DNA of 64,000 nt from Sulfolobus sp. S-194 (GCF_012222305.1 NZ_CP035730.1:620001-684000), one strand, 5' to 3'; positions 7,940 to 19,677 are shown, counted from the stretch's first letter. A program made the numbers and translations. The notes: a model not told the origin generated them from the letters alone.

Positions 7940-10900
7940 TCACCTAATACTCTTTATTTCGTAATAAATATCCTTTAATATTTGTATATAATCTTGTTTA
8001 CCTTGTTCTACCATATCCATCAACTGCAAGAGATTTCTTGTTCTTTCCTCAGATACAAAACTACTAAACTTTTGATTTAAATACTTATTTACTTCTTTAC
8101 CTAACTGTGTTGGGATAAGCTTCTTAGTTTTTTTACTTTCAATAACGTATCCTCTTTTTAAAATTGTACTAATTATTGTAGCATATGTACTAGGTCTTCC
8201 AATCTCTTTTCTCTTCATTTCGGCTACTAATTCAGCCTGAGTATACAAGTTTACTGTGCTTTTAACGAATGAACCACTTAGTTGGATTGTAAAAAGTAGT
8301 TCTGTATTTGTTGAGCCAGTTGTTTCTTGGAGTTTCTTTATAATACTATTTTTAATAATTCGTGTAGTAGGGAGATATAGAAATTTAGAATAGTCAAGCT
8401 GAATAGGAAGTTTTATATCTGTAATGAATTCAGAATAATTCTGTAAAGTTTTTAATTCAGAATTACAGTTACTATCCTCACATATTTTATATTCAATTCT
8501 CTCTTTAATAACTTTTAGGGGAGCTAATTGGCTTGTAATAAATCTTCTAAATATTAGGTCATATATAAGGAAATGTACTCTCGTGATTTTTTTAGCCAAT
8601 TCTATTTCTCCTTCATCGATAAGAAGTCGTAATTGGTCTACATCTAGAGGTTTGGTAGGTCTTATAGCTTCATGTGCACCTCCTTCTCCCCAGCTTCTCG
8701 GCTTAAATATTTTGGCGTAATTTTCTCCAGCTATTTGTTTTAGATATCCTTCAGCTATTGATATACCTGTATTAGAAATTCTAGTGCTATCTGTTCTATG
8801 ATAGGTTATAAGTCCCAACTCAAAAAGATCTTGAGCAATTTTCATTGTTTCAGATGCCGAGATTCCATAAAATTGATTAGCATCATAAAGTAAAGTATCT
8901 GTAGTATAAGGCGGCAGTGGATTTATTTCTTCTTCTAATACTTTTGTATTAATAATTTTTACGTATATATTGGCATTTTTCCTTATTTTTTCATTTTGTT
9001 TGAGTACATAGAATTTAAGTTCGTCTATGCCTTTAATATTACCATAATATATTTTTGTTTTATTTGCGTTATACTCTTCATATCTATTTACTATCCAATT
9101 AAGTACTGGTGATTGGACTCTTCCAGCACTTAAATTCTTATTTTCCTCACTTTTACAATTATAGCTCTTGCAATATTCTTTCCAGAAATCTTCTTGCAAT
9201 TTAGTTGAAAGTTTAAACCCAATCCACCTATCTTCTATTCTCCTAACTATTTGAGATTTAACTAAATTGACGTTAAATGGTCTTGGATTATTAATTGCTT
9301 GGAGGATAGCCTTTCTAGTAACTTCATGAAATTCGGCTCTTTTTATGTTAGAATTAAATGGTTTTAAAGCCAGGTATATATCCCAAGCAATTTTCTCTCC
9401 TTCAGTATCTGGATCCGTACCTATTAGTATTTCATCTGCCTCTAAGGCTAATTTCCTTAATGCATCTATAGTAGCTGTTTTATCTAATACGATTTGTGTG
9501 GTATGACATTTAGGGCACTGATTTCCTTGTTCAAAATCAGTAAATTGATGCCCATTTATACATTTCTTAATAGTATTATAATATGGTATAAAGTTAAAAT
9601 GAGAATTCTGTTGCTGAACTTCAACACCGTAAATTCCTATGTTCTGAGTTGTTAAATCGTAAACATGCCCTCCAGTGGCAGTAACAATTAATATTTTGTC
9701 TTCTAAAACGGTTTCGAAAGCTCTAATGTTTTCGAGCTGCCTAATACTGGGTTTTGCAAAGAAGTTTGATATAGTCTTTGCTTTGTTTGGTGATTCTACA
9801 ATAAACAAAACTGTTTTGACTTTCTGTAATGTAGGCTCAATTTCCCCTTCTTTTTTTACCTTTAATATTCTTTCCCTCTCTTCATTAATTTTATTTATTA
9901 TTTCTGTTAAATCACTAGAGCCTATCTTATTATTTTTAATTTGTAACTCTTGCCATGTAATTTCATCTAGAATCAATGAAAGTTTTCTGTTTAGTATATT
10001 GAATAAATTAATATCATCTATTAAGAGAACAGATAGCCCAGTGGTTAGTTCTCCGCCATATATTCTCGAAGTTCTTCCGCTTGCTTGTACATATGTAAGA
10101 TAATCAGGCATGAGAATATAGCCGTTTGATATTACAAGATCTCCCAGTTCAGCTATCTTTTTAAGAATATCCTTATCTTCCAAGAATTTATTTACAATCT
10201 CATAGGCTTTAAGTAAAGTTTCATCCTCAAGCTTACCCTCTCTAGCTTGGGTTGTTAGCATTGAAATTGCTGCTGGACTTAACTTTCTTAGTTTTCCTCT
10301 TACTCTACCAGCTAATCTTACAATACCTTGATCCTTAGTGATTAGGGCTATCATACTTAAAATTCTAGATAATGCAACTAGATTCATTACTTCGCCTATC
10401 TTGAACTTAAATTTTGGAATTCCAACGAAAATAGCATACTTAACTCTCCAAGGTATATCTATACCTCTTACTAGGATTCCATAATGAGTTGCAGATCCTA
10501 TTAGAGCATATATGTTACCATTGGCGAAATCTTCAATTTTATTAGTATTAGAAGAGGTTATTGTAACAACATTAAAATTATCACTTAATTTTGCTTCTAG
10601 GAATTTTGCATATTCTTGACCTTTATCAACTGGTACAAAGATAAGTCCTCCTTCGCCTAGCTTATTTAGAAGTTCTTTTAATAGATCTACTACATCATTA
10701 TCATTATTGGGTAGATACGTATATGTGTCGATTATTTTTCTTAGGTAAATCACAGAACTACCTGGTCTAAAGCCCATTAATGCAGAAAGTACTGGATTAC
10801 CACGAGTTAATGTTGCTGACGAAAATACAATAGTTTTTCCTTTAAGTTTATTTCCTCTTATTTCCTGGATTTTTGTATACACCGATTCGTCTTCTCTTGA

Positions 10901-11641
10901 TTTTCTTAGAAGCTCTTTTACTGATAGGATATCATCTTTTGAAAATCCAGCTAGGTTAAGTATTGTTTCTGCACTTTTACTAGATTTTAATGCCGTATCA
11001 ACGTCGTCTACAAACATGAAATTATATTTTATGTTTTTTAGTTCATTTATTTTATCTATAAAAAATCTATTTGTTGCAATAAAGATATTAAAATCTCCTT
11101 CATTTAGTGCTTTGTATAACTCTTGTTTTTGAGATTCATTAATACCAGAATGATAATATAAGAGTTTTGTTTCTATGTTAGTTTTATTAGCATACACAGA
11201 TATTCTATCTACTGCTTGCTTAACTAAGCTCCTTGTAGGAAATATAAGAATAGATCTAGAATTCTTTGAGGAAAAGTATAACGAGGTAATAATACCAAAC
11301 GTGGTCTTACCCAAACCTGGAGGAGCAATTATAGCAAAACTTTCCTTCCTTAAAACTCTTATAATCCAACTCTTTTGAGGCCCAAATGGTGGAAAGCCTA
11401 TTATTTTTTTAAATAATTCAACGAAAATATCATATTCTCTTAGAACCTCTTTTATGTATGATAGTTTATTTAGTCTATTTAGCTTACTCAGTTCATTAAC
11501 TAATTCCCTAATGTTATTAAATTCACGATCTTCTTCAAGGCACTCGTTACATACAGATGCTTTATAGAGTCTTTCAGCTGAGATTACTCTGCCGCAATTA
11601 GGACATGAAGATAGGTAATTCGATGAAGGGATAGTATTCAA
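7940..11641 (-). CDS. topR1: reverse gyrase, TopR1-like
   Basis: Reverse gyrase introduces positive supercoils into DNA and is the hallmark of hyperthermophiles. The 1233-residue protein starts with a C4 zinc finger (Cys13, 16, 31, 34). A helicase-like module follows, with Walker [10 protein letters not shown] near residue 106 and a DDVD Walker B. The type IA topoisomerase half has Toprim [13 protein letters not shown], a second CxxC finger and the active-site tyrosine in LITYHRTDS. The start is TTG with AGGGA upstream. I call TopR1 because the neighbour is the VAT ATPase, as I recall for other Sulfolobales. The TopR2 paralogue would lie elsewhere. Confidence 0.93.
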   Translation of the reverse strand: MNTIPSSNYLSSCPNCGRVISAERLYKASVCNECLEEDREFNNIRELVNELSKLNRLNKLSYIKEVLREYDIFVELFKKIIGFPPFGPQKSWIIRVLRKESFAIIAPPGLGKTTFGIITSLYFSSKNSRSILIFPTRSLVKQAVDRISVYANKTNIETKLLYYHSGINESQKQELYKALNEGDFNIFIATNRFFIDKINELKNIKYNFMFVDDVDTALKSSKSAETILNLAGFSKDDILSVKELLRKSREDESVYTKIQEIRGNKLKGKTIVFSSATLTRGNPVLSALMGFRPGSSVIYLRKIIDTYTYLPNNDNDVVDLLKELLNKLGEGGLIFVPVDKGQEYAKFLEAKLSDNFNVVTITSSNTNKIEDFANGNIYALIGSATHYGILVRGIDIPWRVKYAIFVGIPKFKFKIGEVMNLVALSRILSMIALITKDQGIVRLAGRVRGKLRKLSPAAISMLTTQAREGKLEDETLLKAYEIVNKFLEDKDILKKIAELGDLVISNGYILMPDYLTYVQASGRTSRIYGGELTTGLSVLLIDDINLFNILNRKLSLILDEITWQELQIKNNKIGSSDLTEIINKINEERERILKVKKEGEIEPTLQKVKTVLFIVESPNKAKTISNFFAKPSIRQLENIRAFETVLEDKILIVTATGGHVYDLTTQNIGIYGVEVQQQNSHFNFIPYYNTIKKCINGHQFTDFEQGNQCPKCHTTQIVLDKTATIDALRKLALEADEILIGTDPDTEGEKIAWDIYLALKPFNSNIKRAEFHEVTRKAILQAINNPRPFNVNLVKSQIVRRIEDRWIGFKLSTKLQEDFWKEYCKSYNCKSEENKNLSAGRVQSPVLNWIVNRYEEYNANKTKIYYGNIKGIDELKFYVLKQNEKIRKNANIYVKIINTKVLEEEINPLPPYTTDTLLYDANQFYGISASETMKIAQDLFELGLITYHRTDSTRISNTGISIAEGYLKQIAGENYAKIFKPRSWGEGGAHEAIRPTKPLDVDQLRLLIDEGEIELAKKITRVHFLIYDLIFRRFITSQLAPLKVIKERIEYKICEDSNCNSELKTLQNYSEFITDIKLPIQLDYSKFLYLPTTRIIKNSIIKKLQETTGSTNTELLFTIQLSGSFVKSTVNLYTQAELVAEMKRKEIGRPSTYATIISTILKRGYVIESKKTKKLIPTQLGKEVNKYLNQKFSSFVSEERTRNLLQLMDMVEQGKQDYIQILKDIYYEIKSIR

Positions 11642-11704
11642 GATTCCCTATCACTAATTTATGTAACAGTTAGACTTATTTAAAAGATTGCATAGTTCAA
11701 AATA

Positions 11705-13948
11705 ATGAGCCAAGAGGTCAGTCTAAGAGTAAGTGAAGCTAGACAAAGAGACGTAGGAAAAAAGATCGCAAGATTATCAGATTACACCATGAGAAAACTT
11801 GGGATTGAAACTGGAGATTATATTGAAATAATAGGTCCAAATGGTTCTGCCTTGGCTCAAGCTATGCCTTCTTATGATATTTCTGATGATGAAATAAAAA
11901 TTGACGGATATATTAGGAAATCTATCGGAGTTGGGATTGGTGATGATGTAAAAGTAAAGAAAGCCAATGTAACTCCAGCAACTAAGATAACTCTTGCCCC
12001 TACACAACCAATAAGATTTGATAGAAGCTTCGTAGAATATGTAAAAGACCAACTGATGAATAAACCATTGGCAAAGGGAGAAACAATACCAGTCCCAATT
12101 TACACTGGTACATTAGATTTTATAGTAATAAATACTCAACCTTCAAATTATGTATATGTTACAGAGTCTACAAACCTTGAGATAAGAGAGGAACCGGCTA
12201 AAGAAAGTGAATTGGGCGGATACCCCAAAGTAACATGGGAAGATATAGGTGATTTAGAAGAGGCTAAACAAAAAATCAGGGAAATAGTTGAATGGCCTTT
12301 AAGGCATCCTGAATTATTCCAAAGATTAGGGATTGAACCACCCAAAGGAATTTTACTTTATGGGCCTCCTGGAAATGGTAAAACTTTACTTGCTAGGGCA
12401 TTAGCTAATGAGGTCGGAGCTAGTTTTTACACAATTAACGGCCCGGAAATAATGAGTAAATTCTATGGGGAAAGTGAGCAAAGATTAAGAGAAATATTTG
12501 AGGAAGCAGAAAAGAATTCTCCAGCAATAATATTCATTGATGAAATTGATGCAATAGCACCAAAGAGAGAAGAAGTTACTGGAGAAGTAGAGAAAAGAGT
12601 AGTAGCGCAATTGTTAACTCTAATGGATGGAATTAAAGGAAGAGGAAAAGTAATAGTTATAGGAGCAACTAATAGACCAGATGCAGTAGATCCTGCATTA
12701 AGAAGACCTGGCAGATTTGATAGGGAAATAGAAATTAGACCACCCGATGCTAAGGCTAGAAAAGAGATTCTACAAGTACATACCAGAAACATGCCTCTAG
12801 CTGAGGATGTAGATTTAGATAAACTTGCAGAAATTACATACGGATACACTGGAGCTGATTTAGCAGCATTAGCAAAAGAAGCCGCTATGAATGCGTTAAG
12901 AAGGTTTATAGCTGAGAAGAAGATAAATCTTGAACAAGAAAGAATTCCTGCTGAAATTTTAAAGGAACTAAAAGTCACTATGCAAGATTTCTTAGAGGCT
13001 ATGAAATCTATACAGCCAACTCTACTTAGAGAAGTTTATGTTGAAGTTCCAAAGGTTCATTGGAACGATATAGGAGGTCTTGAGGAGGTTAAACAACAGC
13101 TTAGGGAAGCGGTTGAATGGCCTTTAAGATTCTCAGAATTATTTAATAAAAGCGGAATAACTCCACCTAAGGGTATTTTGTTGTTTGGTCCTCCTGGTAC
13201 TGGTAAGACTATGCTTGCTAAGGCTGTTGCTACTGAGAGTGGTGCTAATTTTATTGCTGTCCGTGGTCCTGAGATTTTGTCAAAGTGGGTTGGTGAGAGT
13301 GAGAAGGCTATTAGAGAAATATTTAGGAAGGCTAGACAAGCAGCACCAACAGTAATATTCTTTGATGAAATAGATGCAATAGCACCAATGAGAGGACTAA
13401 CAACAGACAGTGGAGTAACAGAAAGAATAGTAAACCAACTACTAGCAGAAATGGACGGAATTGTACCACTAAATAAGGTTGTTGTTATTGCTGCTACTAA
13501 TAGGCCCGATATTCTTGATCCTGCTTTGTTGAGGCCCGGTAGGTTTGATAGGTTGATTTATGTTCCTCCGCCAGATAAGAGGGCTAGGGCTGAGATTTTG
13601 AAGGTTCATACTAGGAATGTACCATTAGCTGAAGATATTACATTAGATGAGCTCGCGGAAAAAACAGAAGGATATACGGGAGCTGATATAGAAGCCTTAG
13701 CTAGGGAGGCCACAATTAATGCTATGAGAAAGATATTTAATGATTGTGATAAGAAGGCGAAAGAGCAATGTCAGAGTAATGTTGATTGTTATAATAGTAA
13801 AATGAGAGATTGTATGAATAATGCAAAAGTTGTTGTGACAAAAGAAGATTTTAATAAAGCTTTAGAGGTAGTTAAACCAAGTTTAACAGCAGCTGATATA
13901 CAAAGATATGAAAGACTAGCAAAAGAATTAAAGAGGTCAGTATTATGA
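11705..13948 (+). CDS. vat: CDC48/VAT-type AAA+ ATPase
   Basis: This is a hexameric unfoldase that feeds substrates to the archaeal proteasome. The order is an N domain (residues 1-185), the first AAA+ domain with Walker A GPPGNGKT near 219 and Walker [10 protein letters not shown], and the second with GPPGTGKT near 495 and VIFFDEIDA. Arg-finger regions RRPGRFDR occur in both. A Cys-rich insertion with a [15 protein letters not shown] core lies near the C-terminus. Synonymous codon choice in the second ATPase domain switches abruptly between T/G-ending and A-ending blocks (see findings). The gene overlaps apgM by ATGA and is divergent from reverse gyrase. Confidence 0.93.
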   Translation: MSQEVSLRVSEARQRDVGKKIARLSDYTMRKLGIETGDYIEIIGPNGSALAQAMPSYDISDDEIKIDGYIRKSIGVGIGDDVKVKKANVTPATKITLAPTQPIRFDRSFVEYVKDQLMNKPLAKGETIPVPIYTGTLDFIVINTQPSNYVYVTESTNLEIREEPAKESELGGYPKVTWEDIGDLEEAKQKIREIVEWPLRHPELFQRLGIEPPKGILLYGPPGNGKTLLARALANEVGASFYTINGPEIMSKFYGESEQRLREIFEEAEKNSPAIIFIDEIDAIAPKREEVTGEVEKRVVAQLLTLMDGIKGRGKVIVIGATNRPDAVDPALRRPGRFDREIEIRPPDAKARKEILQVHTRNMPLAEDVDLDKLAEITYGYTGADLAALAKEAAMNALRRFIAEKKINLEQERIPAEILKELKVTMQDFLEAMKSIQPTLLREVYVEVPKVHWNDIGGLEEVKQQLREAVEWPLRFSELFNKSGITPPKGILLFGPPGTGKTMLAKAVATESGANFIAVRGPEILSKWVGESEKAIREIFRKARQAAPTVIFFDEIDAIAPMRGLTTDSGVTERIVNQLLAEMDGIVPLNKVVVIAATNRPDILDPALLRPGRFDRLIYVPPPDKRARAEILKVHTRNVPLAEDITLDELAEKTEGYTGADIEALAREATINAMRKIFNDCDKKAKEQCQSNVDCYNSKMRDCMNNAKVVVTKEDFNKALEVVKPSLTAADIQRYERLAKELKRSVL

Positions 13949-15186
13949 AACAGTATAAAATATTGTTTTTTATAGCAGATGGTTTAGGAGATAGGCCAGT
14001 AAGTAAACTTCAAGGTAAAACACCATTAGAATATGTAAATAAATCTAACATAAGAGAGCTTTTAAAGAATTCACTTATAGGTCTTATGGATCCCATCTCT
14101 CCAGGTGTTGTTCCTGGGAGTGATACTTCACATCTATCAATATTTGGCCTAGATCCACATAAATATTATAGAGGTAGAGGAGTTTTCGAAGCTATAGGTG
14201 CTGGTGCTAGGTTAAAAGCAAGTGATGTAGCATTTAGAGGAAACTTTGCTACTGTAAATAATGAATTTATAGTGGTTGATAGAAGAGCAGGAAGGAAAAT
14301 AGAGGAAGCAGATGATTTAGTAAAAGAACTTAATGAGAAAATAGGAGAGATAGATGGTGTTAAGGTAAGGTTTTATCATGGGACTGAACATAGAGTCGCT
14401 ATAGTTTTGAGTGGTAAAGGACTTACTGATAAGGTTAGTGATACAGATCCTCATGAGATAAATAAAAAAGTTTTGGAGAGTAAACCTCTGGATAATTCAC
14501 CAGAAAGTCAATTTACTGCTAATATCGTAAATAAATTAACACGTAAAATTTATGAAGTCTTAAATTCATCAGAAATAAATAAAATAAGGATAAGTAAAGG
14601 AGAGTTACCAGCGAATATAATATTACTTAGAGGCGCTGCTGAATTTGTTGATCTTCCTCAATTTGAAAGCTATACAAAGCTGAAAGCGGCTGCTGTGTCA
14701 GCGACTGCGCTGATTAAAGGAATTTGTGAGCAGATTGGAATGAAAGTTGTTACTCCTCCAGGAGCTACGGGAGGTTTAGATACTAATTACTTAGGAAAAG
14801 CTGATGCTGCTGTAGAATTATTAAAGGAATATGATTTTGTATTTTTGCATTTAAAAGCTACAGATGCAGCCTCACATGACGGTAATGTAGATGGAAAAGT
14901 ATATGCTATCAATAAAATGGATGAGATGATTGGAAGAATATTAGATAAATTCGGAAGCGAGTTAGTTATTGCTATTAGTGGAGACCATACAACGCCAGTA
15001 GAAGTTAAGGAGCATACAGGTGATCCGGTTCCATTCTTATTATATGTTCCTTATAGTATAATTAATGACGTAGTAAATGACTTTAATGAAAGGGAAGCAA
15101 GACGAGGTTCTTTAAGGATAAGAGGTCTTGATGTTATAAACTTGCTACTAAATTATTCTAACAGAGCAGAAAAGTATGGTGCATGA
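13945..15186 (+). CDS. apgM: 2,3-bisphosphoglycerate-independent phosphoglycerate mutase
   Basis: This archaeal iPGM interconverts 3- and 2-phosphoglycerate in the central glycolytic/gluconeogenic trunk and uses divalent metals. The alkaline-phosphatase-like fold shows metal ligands in FFIADGLGD and in AISGDHTTP, and the nucleophilic Ser in [24 protein letters not shown] also belongs to the metal-site loops. The length of 413 residues is normal. Translation is coupled to the VAT gene by ATGA. Its stop codon lies inside box C of a candidate sRNA. Confidence 0.93.
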   Translation: MKQYKILFFIADGLGDRPVSKLQGKTPLEYVNKSNIRELLKNSLIGLMDPISPGVVPGSDTSHLSIFGLDPHKYYRGRGVFEAIGAGARLKASDVAFRGNFATVNNEFIVVDRRAGRKIEEADDLVKELNEKIGEIDGVKVRFYHGTEHRVAIVLSGKGLTDKVSDTDPHEINKKVLESKPLDNSPESQFTANIVNKLTRKIYEVLNSSEINKIRISKGELPANIILLRGAAEFVDLPQFESYTKLKAAAVSATALIKGICEQIGMKVVTPPGATGGLDTNYLGKADAAVELLKEYDFVFLHLKATDAASHDGNVDGKVYAINKMDEMIGRILDKFGSELVIAISGDHTTPVEVKEHTGDPVPFLLYVPYSIINDVVNDFNEREARRGSLRIRGLDVINLLLNYSNRAEKYGA

Positions 15187-15232
15187 AGAGGCTCGAAAGG
15201 TCTGATTGAATGATGACCCCGCGCAGGTCGGA
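15183..15232 (+). ncRNA. candidate C/D box sRNA on the apgM stop codon
   Basis: Box C ATGAAGA (15183-15189) contains the apgM stop codon. A 12-nt guide, box D' CTGA (15202-15205), a 4-nt spacer, box C' ATGATGA (15210-15216), a second 12-nt guide and box D CGGA (15229-15232) follow, then TTTT. The inner boxes match consensus. The terminal boxes each differ at the base that forms the U-U pair of the K-turn, so they may vary together. Guides are GGCTCGAAAGGT and CCCCGCGCAGGT; their rRNA or tRNA targets cannot be found without those sequences. Confidence 0.62.
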
Positions 15233-15234
15233 TT

Positions 15235-15765
15235 TTAACATTTTTTTACATAAAAATTTTCTAGGATTTGTTTAACTCTTATTTTTACAAAATGATTATT
15301 TATTATAACTACTGCACCAGCATTAGGCTGTCCGTAAACAATAATATCGTTATTTCTACCAAAGATAACTACTGGTATTACTAGTAAGTCTTCTTCTCCA
15401 TCAACTAAGATTGTTGCCCTATCGTTTTTATCTAATATGTTTTTGATAATTTTTATTACAGAAAATCTAATAGTTGACTTTTCATTTTTTACTTTAATAA
15501 CGTTTTCATTAATAGTTTTAACTTTTATTTGTCTTTTCGTTTTTCCATCTATTATTGATAAAAATGGAATTATATTACGATCGTATAATATCGATGTGAC
15601 TACATCACCTACTGTTATTAATCTATTATTTTTCTTCTCAAGTATAAAATTTATAAAGATATCATTATTTGTAAATAAAAAACCATAAGGTCTTGTTAAT
15701 TCCTTTTTTATAGAGTCAGGCATTTCAAAACAGTAATCTATTTCACTATTATTGCGTATCTCCAA
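15235..15765 (-). CDS. GTP-dependent dephospho-CoA kinase
   Basis: Archaea complete coenzyme A with this DUF359-family kinase, which phosphorylates dephospho-CoA using GTP. The 176-residue protein has the family blocks RPYGFLFTN, ITVGDVVTS, LSIIDGKTKR, VDGEEDLLVIP and VYGQPNAGAVVI. The Asp residues of the DGK and GEED segments belong to the proposed active site. It is coupled to spt4, overlapping its 3' end by 28 nt, and is convergent with apgM and its sRNA. No gene symbol is well established. Confidence 0.9.
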   Translation of the reverse strand: MEIRNNSEIDYCFEMPDSIKKELTRPYGFLFTNNDIFINFILEKKNNRLITVGDVVTSILYDRNIIPFLSIIDGKTKRQIKVKTINENVIKVKNEKSTIRFSVIKIIKNILDKNDRATILVDGEEDLLVIPVVIFGRNNDIIVYGQPNAGAVVIINNHFVKIRVKQILENFYVKKC

Positions 15766-15941
15766 GGTACAGTAGCCCCAAATAATTTTGCTGTTTCTGA
15801 CTCAGGATCCAAAATGATTACAATTCCACTCCACTCATCGCTGAAACTAATTGATCCACAAACTGGACACTTAGGTGTATCTTGTGGTACTAACGCTCTG
15901 CAATTCTTACAAGCTTTAAATTCTTTATTTTTTCCAGGCAT
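15738..15941 (-). CDS. spt4: transcription elongation factor Spt4
   Basis: Spt4 (formerly RpoE'') pairs with Spt5 to clamp RNA polymerase during elongation. The 67-residue protein has the C4 zinc ribbon CKNCRALVPQ and CPVCGSISF, then GIVIILDPESE and a C-terminal strand ending YAIIVK, as in the family. It starts at the last base of rpo7 and overlaps the dephospho-CoA kinase gene downstream, so the three genes form one transcription unit. Confidence 0.95.
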   Translation of the reverse strand: MPGKNKEFKACKNCRALVPQDTPKCPVCGSISFSDEWSGIVIILDPESETAKLFGATVPWRYAIIVK

Positions 15942-16492
15942 TATTTACTCGCCTTTGTTAACTCTTGTGATATCCACTCAATTTTTCCCAAATACGGTTG
16001 TTTCATTGTTAAAGCTATTCTAGGCATTCTTCCACCACTTGTAGATACGCTAATAATCCTTGCTCTAACTCTATCTCCTTTTTGTATTATTTTTTTGCTC
16101 CTTTCTCCTATAAGAATTCCCCTATTTTGATCAAATTTAAGATTGTCATCAGTGATTTGGGAAATGTGTGCTAGTCCATCAACTGGTCCTATATTTACAT
16201 AAACTCCATAATTATCTACCTGGTTAACTTCACCTTCTACAACTTCTTGAATTATTGGAACAAAAGCTAACATTTCAAAACTAACTTCATGATATGTTGC
16301 ACCATCTCCGAATATAATATATCCTTCCTCACTTACTTTAGCGTCTAGTACAGCGAGGACTAAACCAAGGTCTTTAATCATTTTTTCTTGGTATTCTTGT
16401 CTTAAAATTTGTAGTGCTATTTCATCTAATGGTTGCCCAAAATACTCAGGAGGAATGCGTATTATACCCTTTGCTTTAATTAGTTTAAACAT
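15941..16492 (-). CDS. rpo7: DNA-directed RNA polymerase subunit Rpo7 (RpoE')
   Basis: Rpo7 with Rpo4 forms the stalk of archaeal RNA polymerase, which binds the nascent transcript and aids promoter opening. The N-terminal tip domain ([19 protein letters not shown]) is followed by an S1-type OB domain, [27 protein letters not shown], near residues 85-160. The length of 183 residues is normal. It precedes spt4 directly and follows the PIN nuclease gene by 11 bases. Confidence 0.95.
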   Translation of the reverse strand: MFKLIKAKGIIRIPPEYFGQPLDEIALQILRQEYQEKMIKDLGLVLAVLDAKVSEEGYIIFGDGATYHEVSFEMLAFVPIIQEVVEGEVNQVDNYGVYVNIGPVDGLAHISQITDDNLKFDQNRGILIGERSKKIIQKGDRVRARIISVSTSGGRMPRIALTMKQPYLGKIEWISQELTKASK

Positions 16493-16503
16493 AAAATATC
16501 AGA

Positions 16504-16935
16504 CTAGATAATGATGTCTACCTTTATATTTTTACTCTTCTGTCTTAGATAAATAACTCTTACCCCTTTAAGCTTAGCTTTATGTCTAAGTCTAGTATCA
16601 TTTGTAAATAAAAACAAATCGTAGTCTTTACATATTTGTATAAGTGCATCATCAACTCTCATATTTTCATAACCTTCTATATTTCTCCAATAATTTCTAT
16701 AAGTATTAAGGTACTGTAAGGCTAAATTAGCTTTCTTATTCATAATAATACTTTTAGAATTAAGGAATTTATTTAACTCTTTTATAACTATATTTGGTAT
16801 ATAGAAAATCGGTCTATAATCTAGAAATTGAATTATTTTATCAAAAGGATCGAAACCATGATATATATAAAGGAGTATATTGGTATCAACTAATACTCCT
16901 AAATTTTTATTATTCCCCAACCTACTAGTCTCCAT
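16504..16935 (-). CDS. PIN-domain nuclease, FCF1/UTP23-like
   Basis: PIN domains are metal-dependent ribonucleases. The acidic residues expected for the site are visible in [10 protein letters not shown] (Asp near 17), [11 protein letters not shown] and [13 protein letters not shown]. The order and the close of the domain resemble FCF1/UTP24-type PIN proteins, which act on pre-rRNA in eukaryotes. That role here is inference from the family and from the position between aIF2-gamma and rpo7. The first ATG overlaps the aIF2-gamma gene by 37 nt; a slightly later start is possible. No partner antitoxin is visible, which argues against a VapC toxin. Confidence 0.75.
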   Translation of the reverse strand: METSRLGNNKNLGVLVDTNILLYIYHGFDPFDKIIQFLDYRPIFYIPNIVIKELNKFLNSKSIIMNKKANLALQYLNTYRNYWRNIEGYENMRVDDALIQICKDYDLFLFTNDTRLRHKAKLKGVRVIYLRQKSKNIKVDIII

Positions 16936-18161
16936 CTTCCACTAACTTGTCTACTTATAACAACTCTTAAATCTTTATCCCATACTACTAAGGGCCTTTT
17001 TAATTCTACTTCTAATTCATCATTCTTAATGTTCTTTGCTACACCTAAGGTAGTTGCTGAACCTAATGTTAGCATTAATACCTCGCCTTTCTTAATATTC
17101 TCAACCTTAACTAGTTCTTTTGCTCCAACAACTCTTTCTAGTAATTGATAGTTTTCAATTTTTAAATTCCATAAAACGGAAACATTTTTGTTACTCGATT
17201 TAACTACTACACTACCAACTAAACTATCAGCCTTAACATAGGAAGGATCTAATTCGGTTCCTAAGGCTACTAAACCACCTGGTTTAGCCTCTTTTACTTC
17301 TAAATCAGAAAAGCGAATAGAAGTAATTGTTGTATAAAGCGGCTCATACTCTATTTTGCCACCAGATTTTTCATGTCTTAAGCCTGGTAAGATTTTTATC
17401 TCGTCTCCTATTTCTAATTTTCCTTGAATAATACTACCTCCAATAACCCCTCCTTTTAGTTCATTATAAGGAGTTCCAGGCTTATTTACATCAAAACTTC
17501 TAATAACTAACATGATTGGATCCTTACTAAGATCTCTCTGAGGAGTTGGGATATACTTTTGAATTCCTTCTATTAGCGCGTCGATATTAATTTTATGCAA
17601 AGCACTTACTGGAATTATTGGGGCGTCTTCAGCCCACGTACCCCTTAGAAATTCTTTTATTTGCTTATATTGTTTTAACGCTTCTTCTTTACTTACTACG
17701 TCTACTTTATTCTGTACTATAATTAAATTTTTTATATTAACAATGCCTAAAGCAACAAAATGCTCTCTCGTTTGTGGTTGAGGAAAAGGTTCATTTGCCG
17801 CTACAACAAGTAACGCACCATCCATAAATGCAGCTCCAGATAACATTGTAGCCATTAAAATTTCGTGTCCTGGTGCATCAATAAAAGATACTTTCCTAAG
17901 AAATTGTGGCTTTTCATCACTTCCACACTGGTTACAAGAGTATTCTGTAACGTATGCTTCTGGTTTGCTACAGTTAGGGCATATACCTATGCTAGCTTCG
18001 GCATATCCAAGCTTTATTGTCATACCTCTTTTTAATTCTTCGGAATGTTTTGATGTCCAAATTCCCGTTATTGCTTGAACTAGTGTAGTCTTACCATGAT
18101 CTACATGACCAACTACACCTATATTAACTTCTGGTTGAACTTGTGGCCAAGACAAAAGCAT
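16899..18161 (-). CDS. eif2g: translation initiation factor aIF2 subunit gamma
   Basis: The gamma subunit is the GTPase core of aIF2, which brings initiator Met-tRNA to the ribosome. G motifs are [10 protein letters not shown] near residue 19, the switch-region [19 protein letters not shown] and VQNKVDVV. A zinc knuckle, [19 protein letters not shown], interrupts the G domain as in Sulfolobus aIF2-gamma. A GTG at 18167 would add two residues, but the ATG at 18161 has AGGTGAT placed as Shine-Dalgarno, overlapping the S6e stop. The two genes are coupled. Confidence 0.96.
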   Translation of the reverse strand: MLLSWPQVQPEVNIGVVGHVDHGKTTLVQAITGIWTSKHSEELKRGMTIKLGYAEASIGICPNCSKPEAYVTEYSCNQCGSDEKPQFLRKVSFIDAPGHEILMATMLSGAAFMDGALLVVAANEPFPQPQTREHFVALGIVNIKNLIIVQNKVDVVSKEEALKQYKQIKEFLRGTWAEDAPIIPVSALHKINIDALIEGIQKYIPTPQRDLSKDPIMLVIRSFDVNKPGTPYNELKGGVIGGSIIQGKLEIGDEIKILPGLRHEKSGGKIEYEPLYTTITSIRFSDLEVKEAKPGGLVALGTELDPSYVKADSLVGSVVVKSSNKNVSVLWNLKIENYQLLERVVGAKELVKVENIKKGEVLMLTLGSATTLGVAKNIKNDELEVELKRPLVVWDKDLRVVISRQVSGRWRLVGWGIIKI

Positions 18162-18163
18162 AA

Positions 18164-18805
18164 TCACCTAATAATTATAGTGTTAATCTGAACTATATCT
18201 TGTGTAATCATATTTCCTCTAACAGTTTTTTTCCTTCTCATTCCGTCTTCTTCAGGATAGAAACCTGGTGGTCCACTTAATAGTATCTTTCTTTTAGCTC
18301 CACCAGGGACATCATATCTCATTGGGAAACCAGAATTATCAGATCCACCTGTTATCTTTACTTTTAGAGGTATTCCAGACACATTCAGTTCTATTAAATC
18401 TCCAATTTTTGCTCCAATAATATTGCTTAATTTTGATTGGTCTATAGATAGTTGAAAGGATTTAGTTCTATAAGCTTCTGCTTCAAACTCATTTGCTCCA
18501 TATTTTTCTGCTATACTGGCTGCGATCCAAACTTCGTCAGGCGGAACATTATTGTCAATTTCTATTTTAAAATGTGTTTTTACTTTTACTTTTTTGTCTC
18601 CTTCTTGTTTTATTGTTTGTAATGTTAATAAATTATCTAGTCCTAATTCCTCTTTTAACTTCTGATTTATCTTCGCAATGGGCAAAGCTTTTCCTTCTTT
18701 TTCTCCCTGGATTGGTTGAATTTGATCAGATACTTTCACTTTTACTTTCTTTATTTTTGGTTCTTTTGTTTGTGGATCAGATATAACAATTTTAAAGTCT
18801 GGCAA
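18164..18805 (-). CDS. rps6e: 30S ribosomal protein S6e with an internal insertion
   Basis: The S6e fold is recognisable at both ends: [16 protein letters not shown] at the start, and from about residue 115 [36 protein letters not shown] and [12 protein letters not shown]. About 90 residues (20-112) rich in Lys and Glu lie between the first and second strands. Archaeal S6e outside this group is about 125 residues, so this is a lineage-specific insertion; as I recall, Sulfolobus S6e has a similar length. It is the first gene of the S6e-aIF2g-PIN-rpo7-spt4 unit. Confidence 0.92.
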   Translation of the reverse strand: MPDFKIVISDPQTKEPKIKKVKVKVSDQIQPIQGEKEGKALPIAKINQKLKEELGLDNLLTLQTIKQEGDKKVKVKTHFKIEIDNNVPPDEVWIAASIAEKYGANEFEAEAYRTKSFQLSIDQSKLSNIIGAKIGDLIELNVSGIPLKVKITGGSDNSGFPMRYDVPGGAKRKILLSGPPGFYPEEDGMRRKKTVRGNMITQDIVQINTIIIR

Positions 18806-18870
18806 GTTAATATCCCTTGGTAAGGTAAATTAGAATACAAGTATTTAAAATCGAAGTACATAAAATACGT

Positions 18871-19233
18871 ATGTATGGAGTGTTATTGGTCCTACACGGT
18901 AGTAAAATTAAAGAATGGCAAGATGTTGCAGTTCAATACGCTAATCTTTTGAGAAAATATTTTGATTTAGTTGAATATGGTTTTATAGAATTTAATCAAC
19001 CTAGCATAACAGAAGCAGCAAAAAAGCTAGTTAGTAATGGTGTAGATACTATTATTGTAGTTCCTTTATTATTTGCAGCTGGAGCTCACTTTAAAAGAGA
19101 TATACCAAAGCAATTAGAAGAAATAAGAGGAGTAAAAATTATAATTGCAGAACCTATAGGTGTTGATGAAAGAGTTGCAGAAATTTTAAAAGAAAGAGTT
19201 GTAGAAGCTTTAAGAAGCGGCACCAGAAGCTAA
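18871..19233 (+). CDS. cbiX: short CbiX-type sirohydrochlorin cobalt/ferro-chelatase
   Basis: CbiXS is a 120-residue homodimeric class II chelatase that inserts cobalt (or iron, as in SirB) into sirohydrochlorin. Metal ligands fit the His in LVLHGSK at the N-terminus and the His in [15 protein letters not shown]. The length equals the archaeal half-size form. The cobyrinate a,c-diamide synthase gene cobB lies 3.2 kb downstream on the same strand, which supports the cobalamin role. The 3' end overlaps the convergent S15 gene. Confidence 0.88.
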   Translation: MYGVLLVLHGSKIKEWQDVAVQYANLLRKYFDLVEYGFIEFNQPSITEAAKKLVSNGVDTIIVVPLLFAAGAHFKRDIPKQLEEIRGVKIIIAEPIGVDERVAEILKERVVEALRSGTRS

Positions 19234-19671
19234 TAGCTCTGCTTTCTCGGGCTCATATTTCCATTCTTTGGGCAATTTACCTAAACTCTTATAATAATCT
19301 GCAAGTCTTCTAATTTTAGATTCTATTTCTTCTAATCCTTTTTTAGCCCTTTTATCCTTAGGATGTTCAAATAAGTGTCTCCTTACGTTTGCTGCTTTTC
19401 GGATTAAATTAAACAAGTCTTCAGGTATTTTTGGAGCAAGCCCTTTTTCTTCTAGGATTTTAGTGAGTTTTTTTCCAGTAATTTGTTTTACTAGAGGAAT
19501 ACCGTACTGATCTCTTAAAATTATACCTATCATACTAGGTGAATAACCTTTTTTAGCGAGTTCCTCCACTAGTAATTCTACTTCTTCTCTAGTAAACCTA
19601 ACCCACTTAGGTGCTCCACTTCTAACCGGTCTTGTAGAATGTGACTTACCATTAGGACGTTTCTTATTCAC
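19210..19671 (-). CDS. rps15: 30S ribosomal protein S15
   Basis: This is the archaeal-type S15 (S13 of eukaryotes). It has a 60-residue N-terminal extension beginning [15 protein letters not shown], then the conserved [21 protein letters not shown] block and the S15 core [27 protein letters not shown]. It binds the three-way junction in the central domain of 16S rRNA. The gene follows the metE pair by six bases on the minus strand and is probably co-transcribed with it. Confidence 0.94.
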   Translation of the reverse strand: MNKKRPNGKSHSTRPVRSGAPKWVRFTREEVELLVEELAKKGYSPSMIGIILRDQYGIPLVKQITGKKLTKILEEKGLAPKIPEDLFNLIRKAANVRRHLFEHPKDKRAKKGLEEIESKIRRLADYYKSLGKLPKEWKYEPEKAELLASGAAS

Positions 19672-19677
19672 TCTAAT

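Noticed and set aside
9675-10103. Long plus-strand frame inside reverse gyrase
   Set aside because: It is antisense to a conserved enzyme, has no recognisable motif and no start signal.
12463-12978. 171-residue frame antisense to VAT
   Set aside because: The opposite strand encodes a conserved AAA+ domain; the frame is an artefact of codon composition.
16504-16935. VapC toxin of a VapBC pair
   Set aside because: No antitoxin gene is adjacent, and the gene sits in a housekeeping operon with aIF2-gamma and rpo7.
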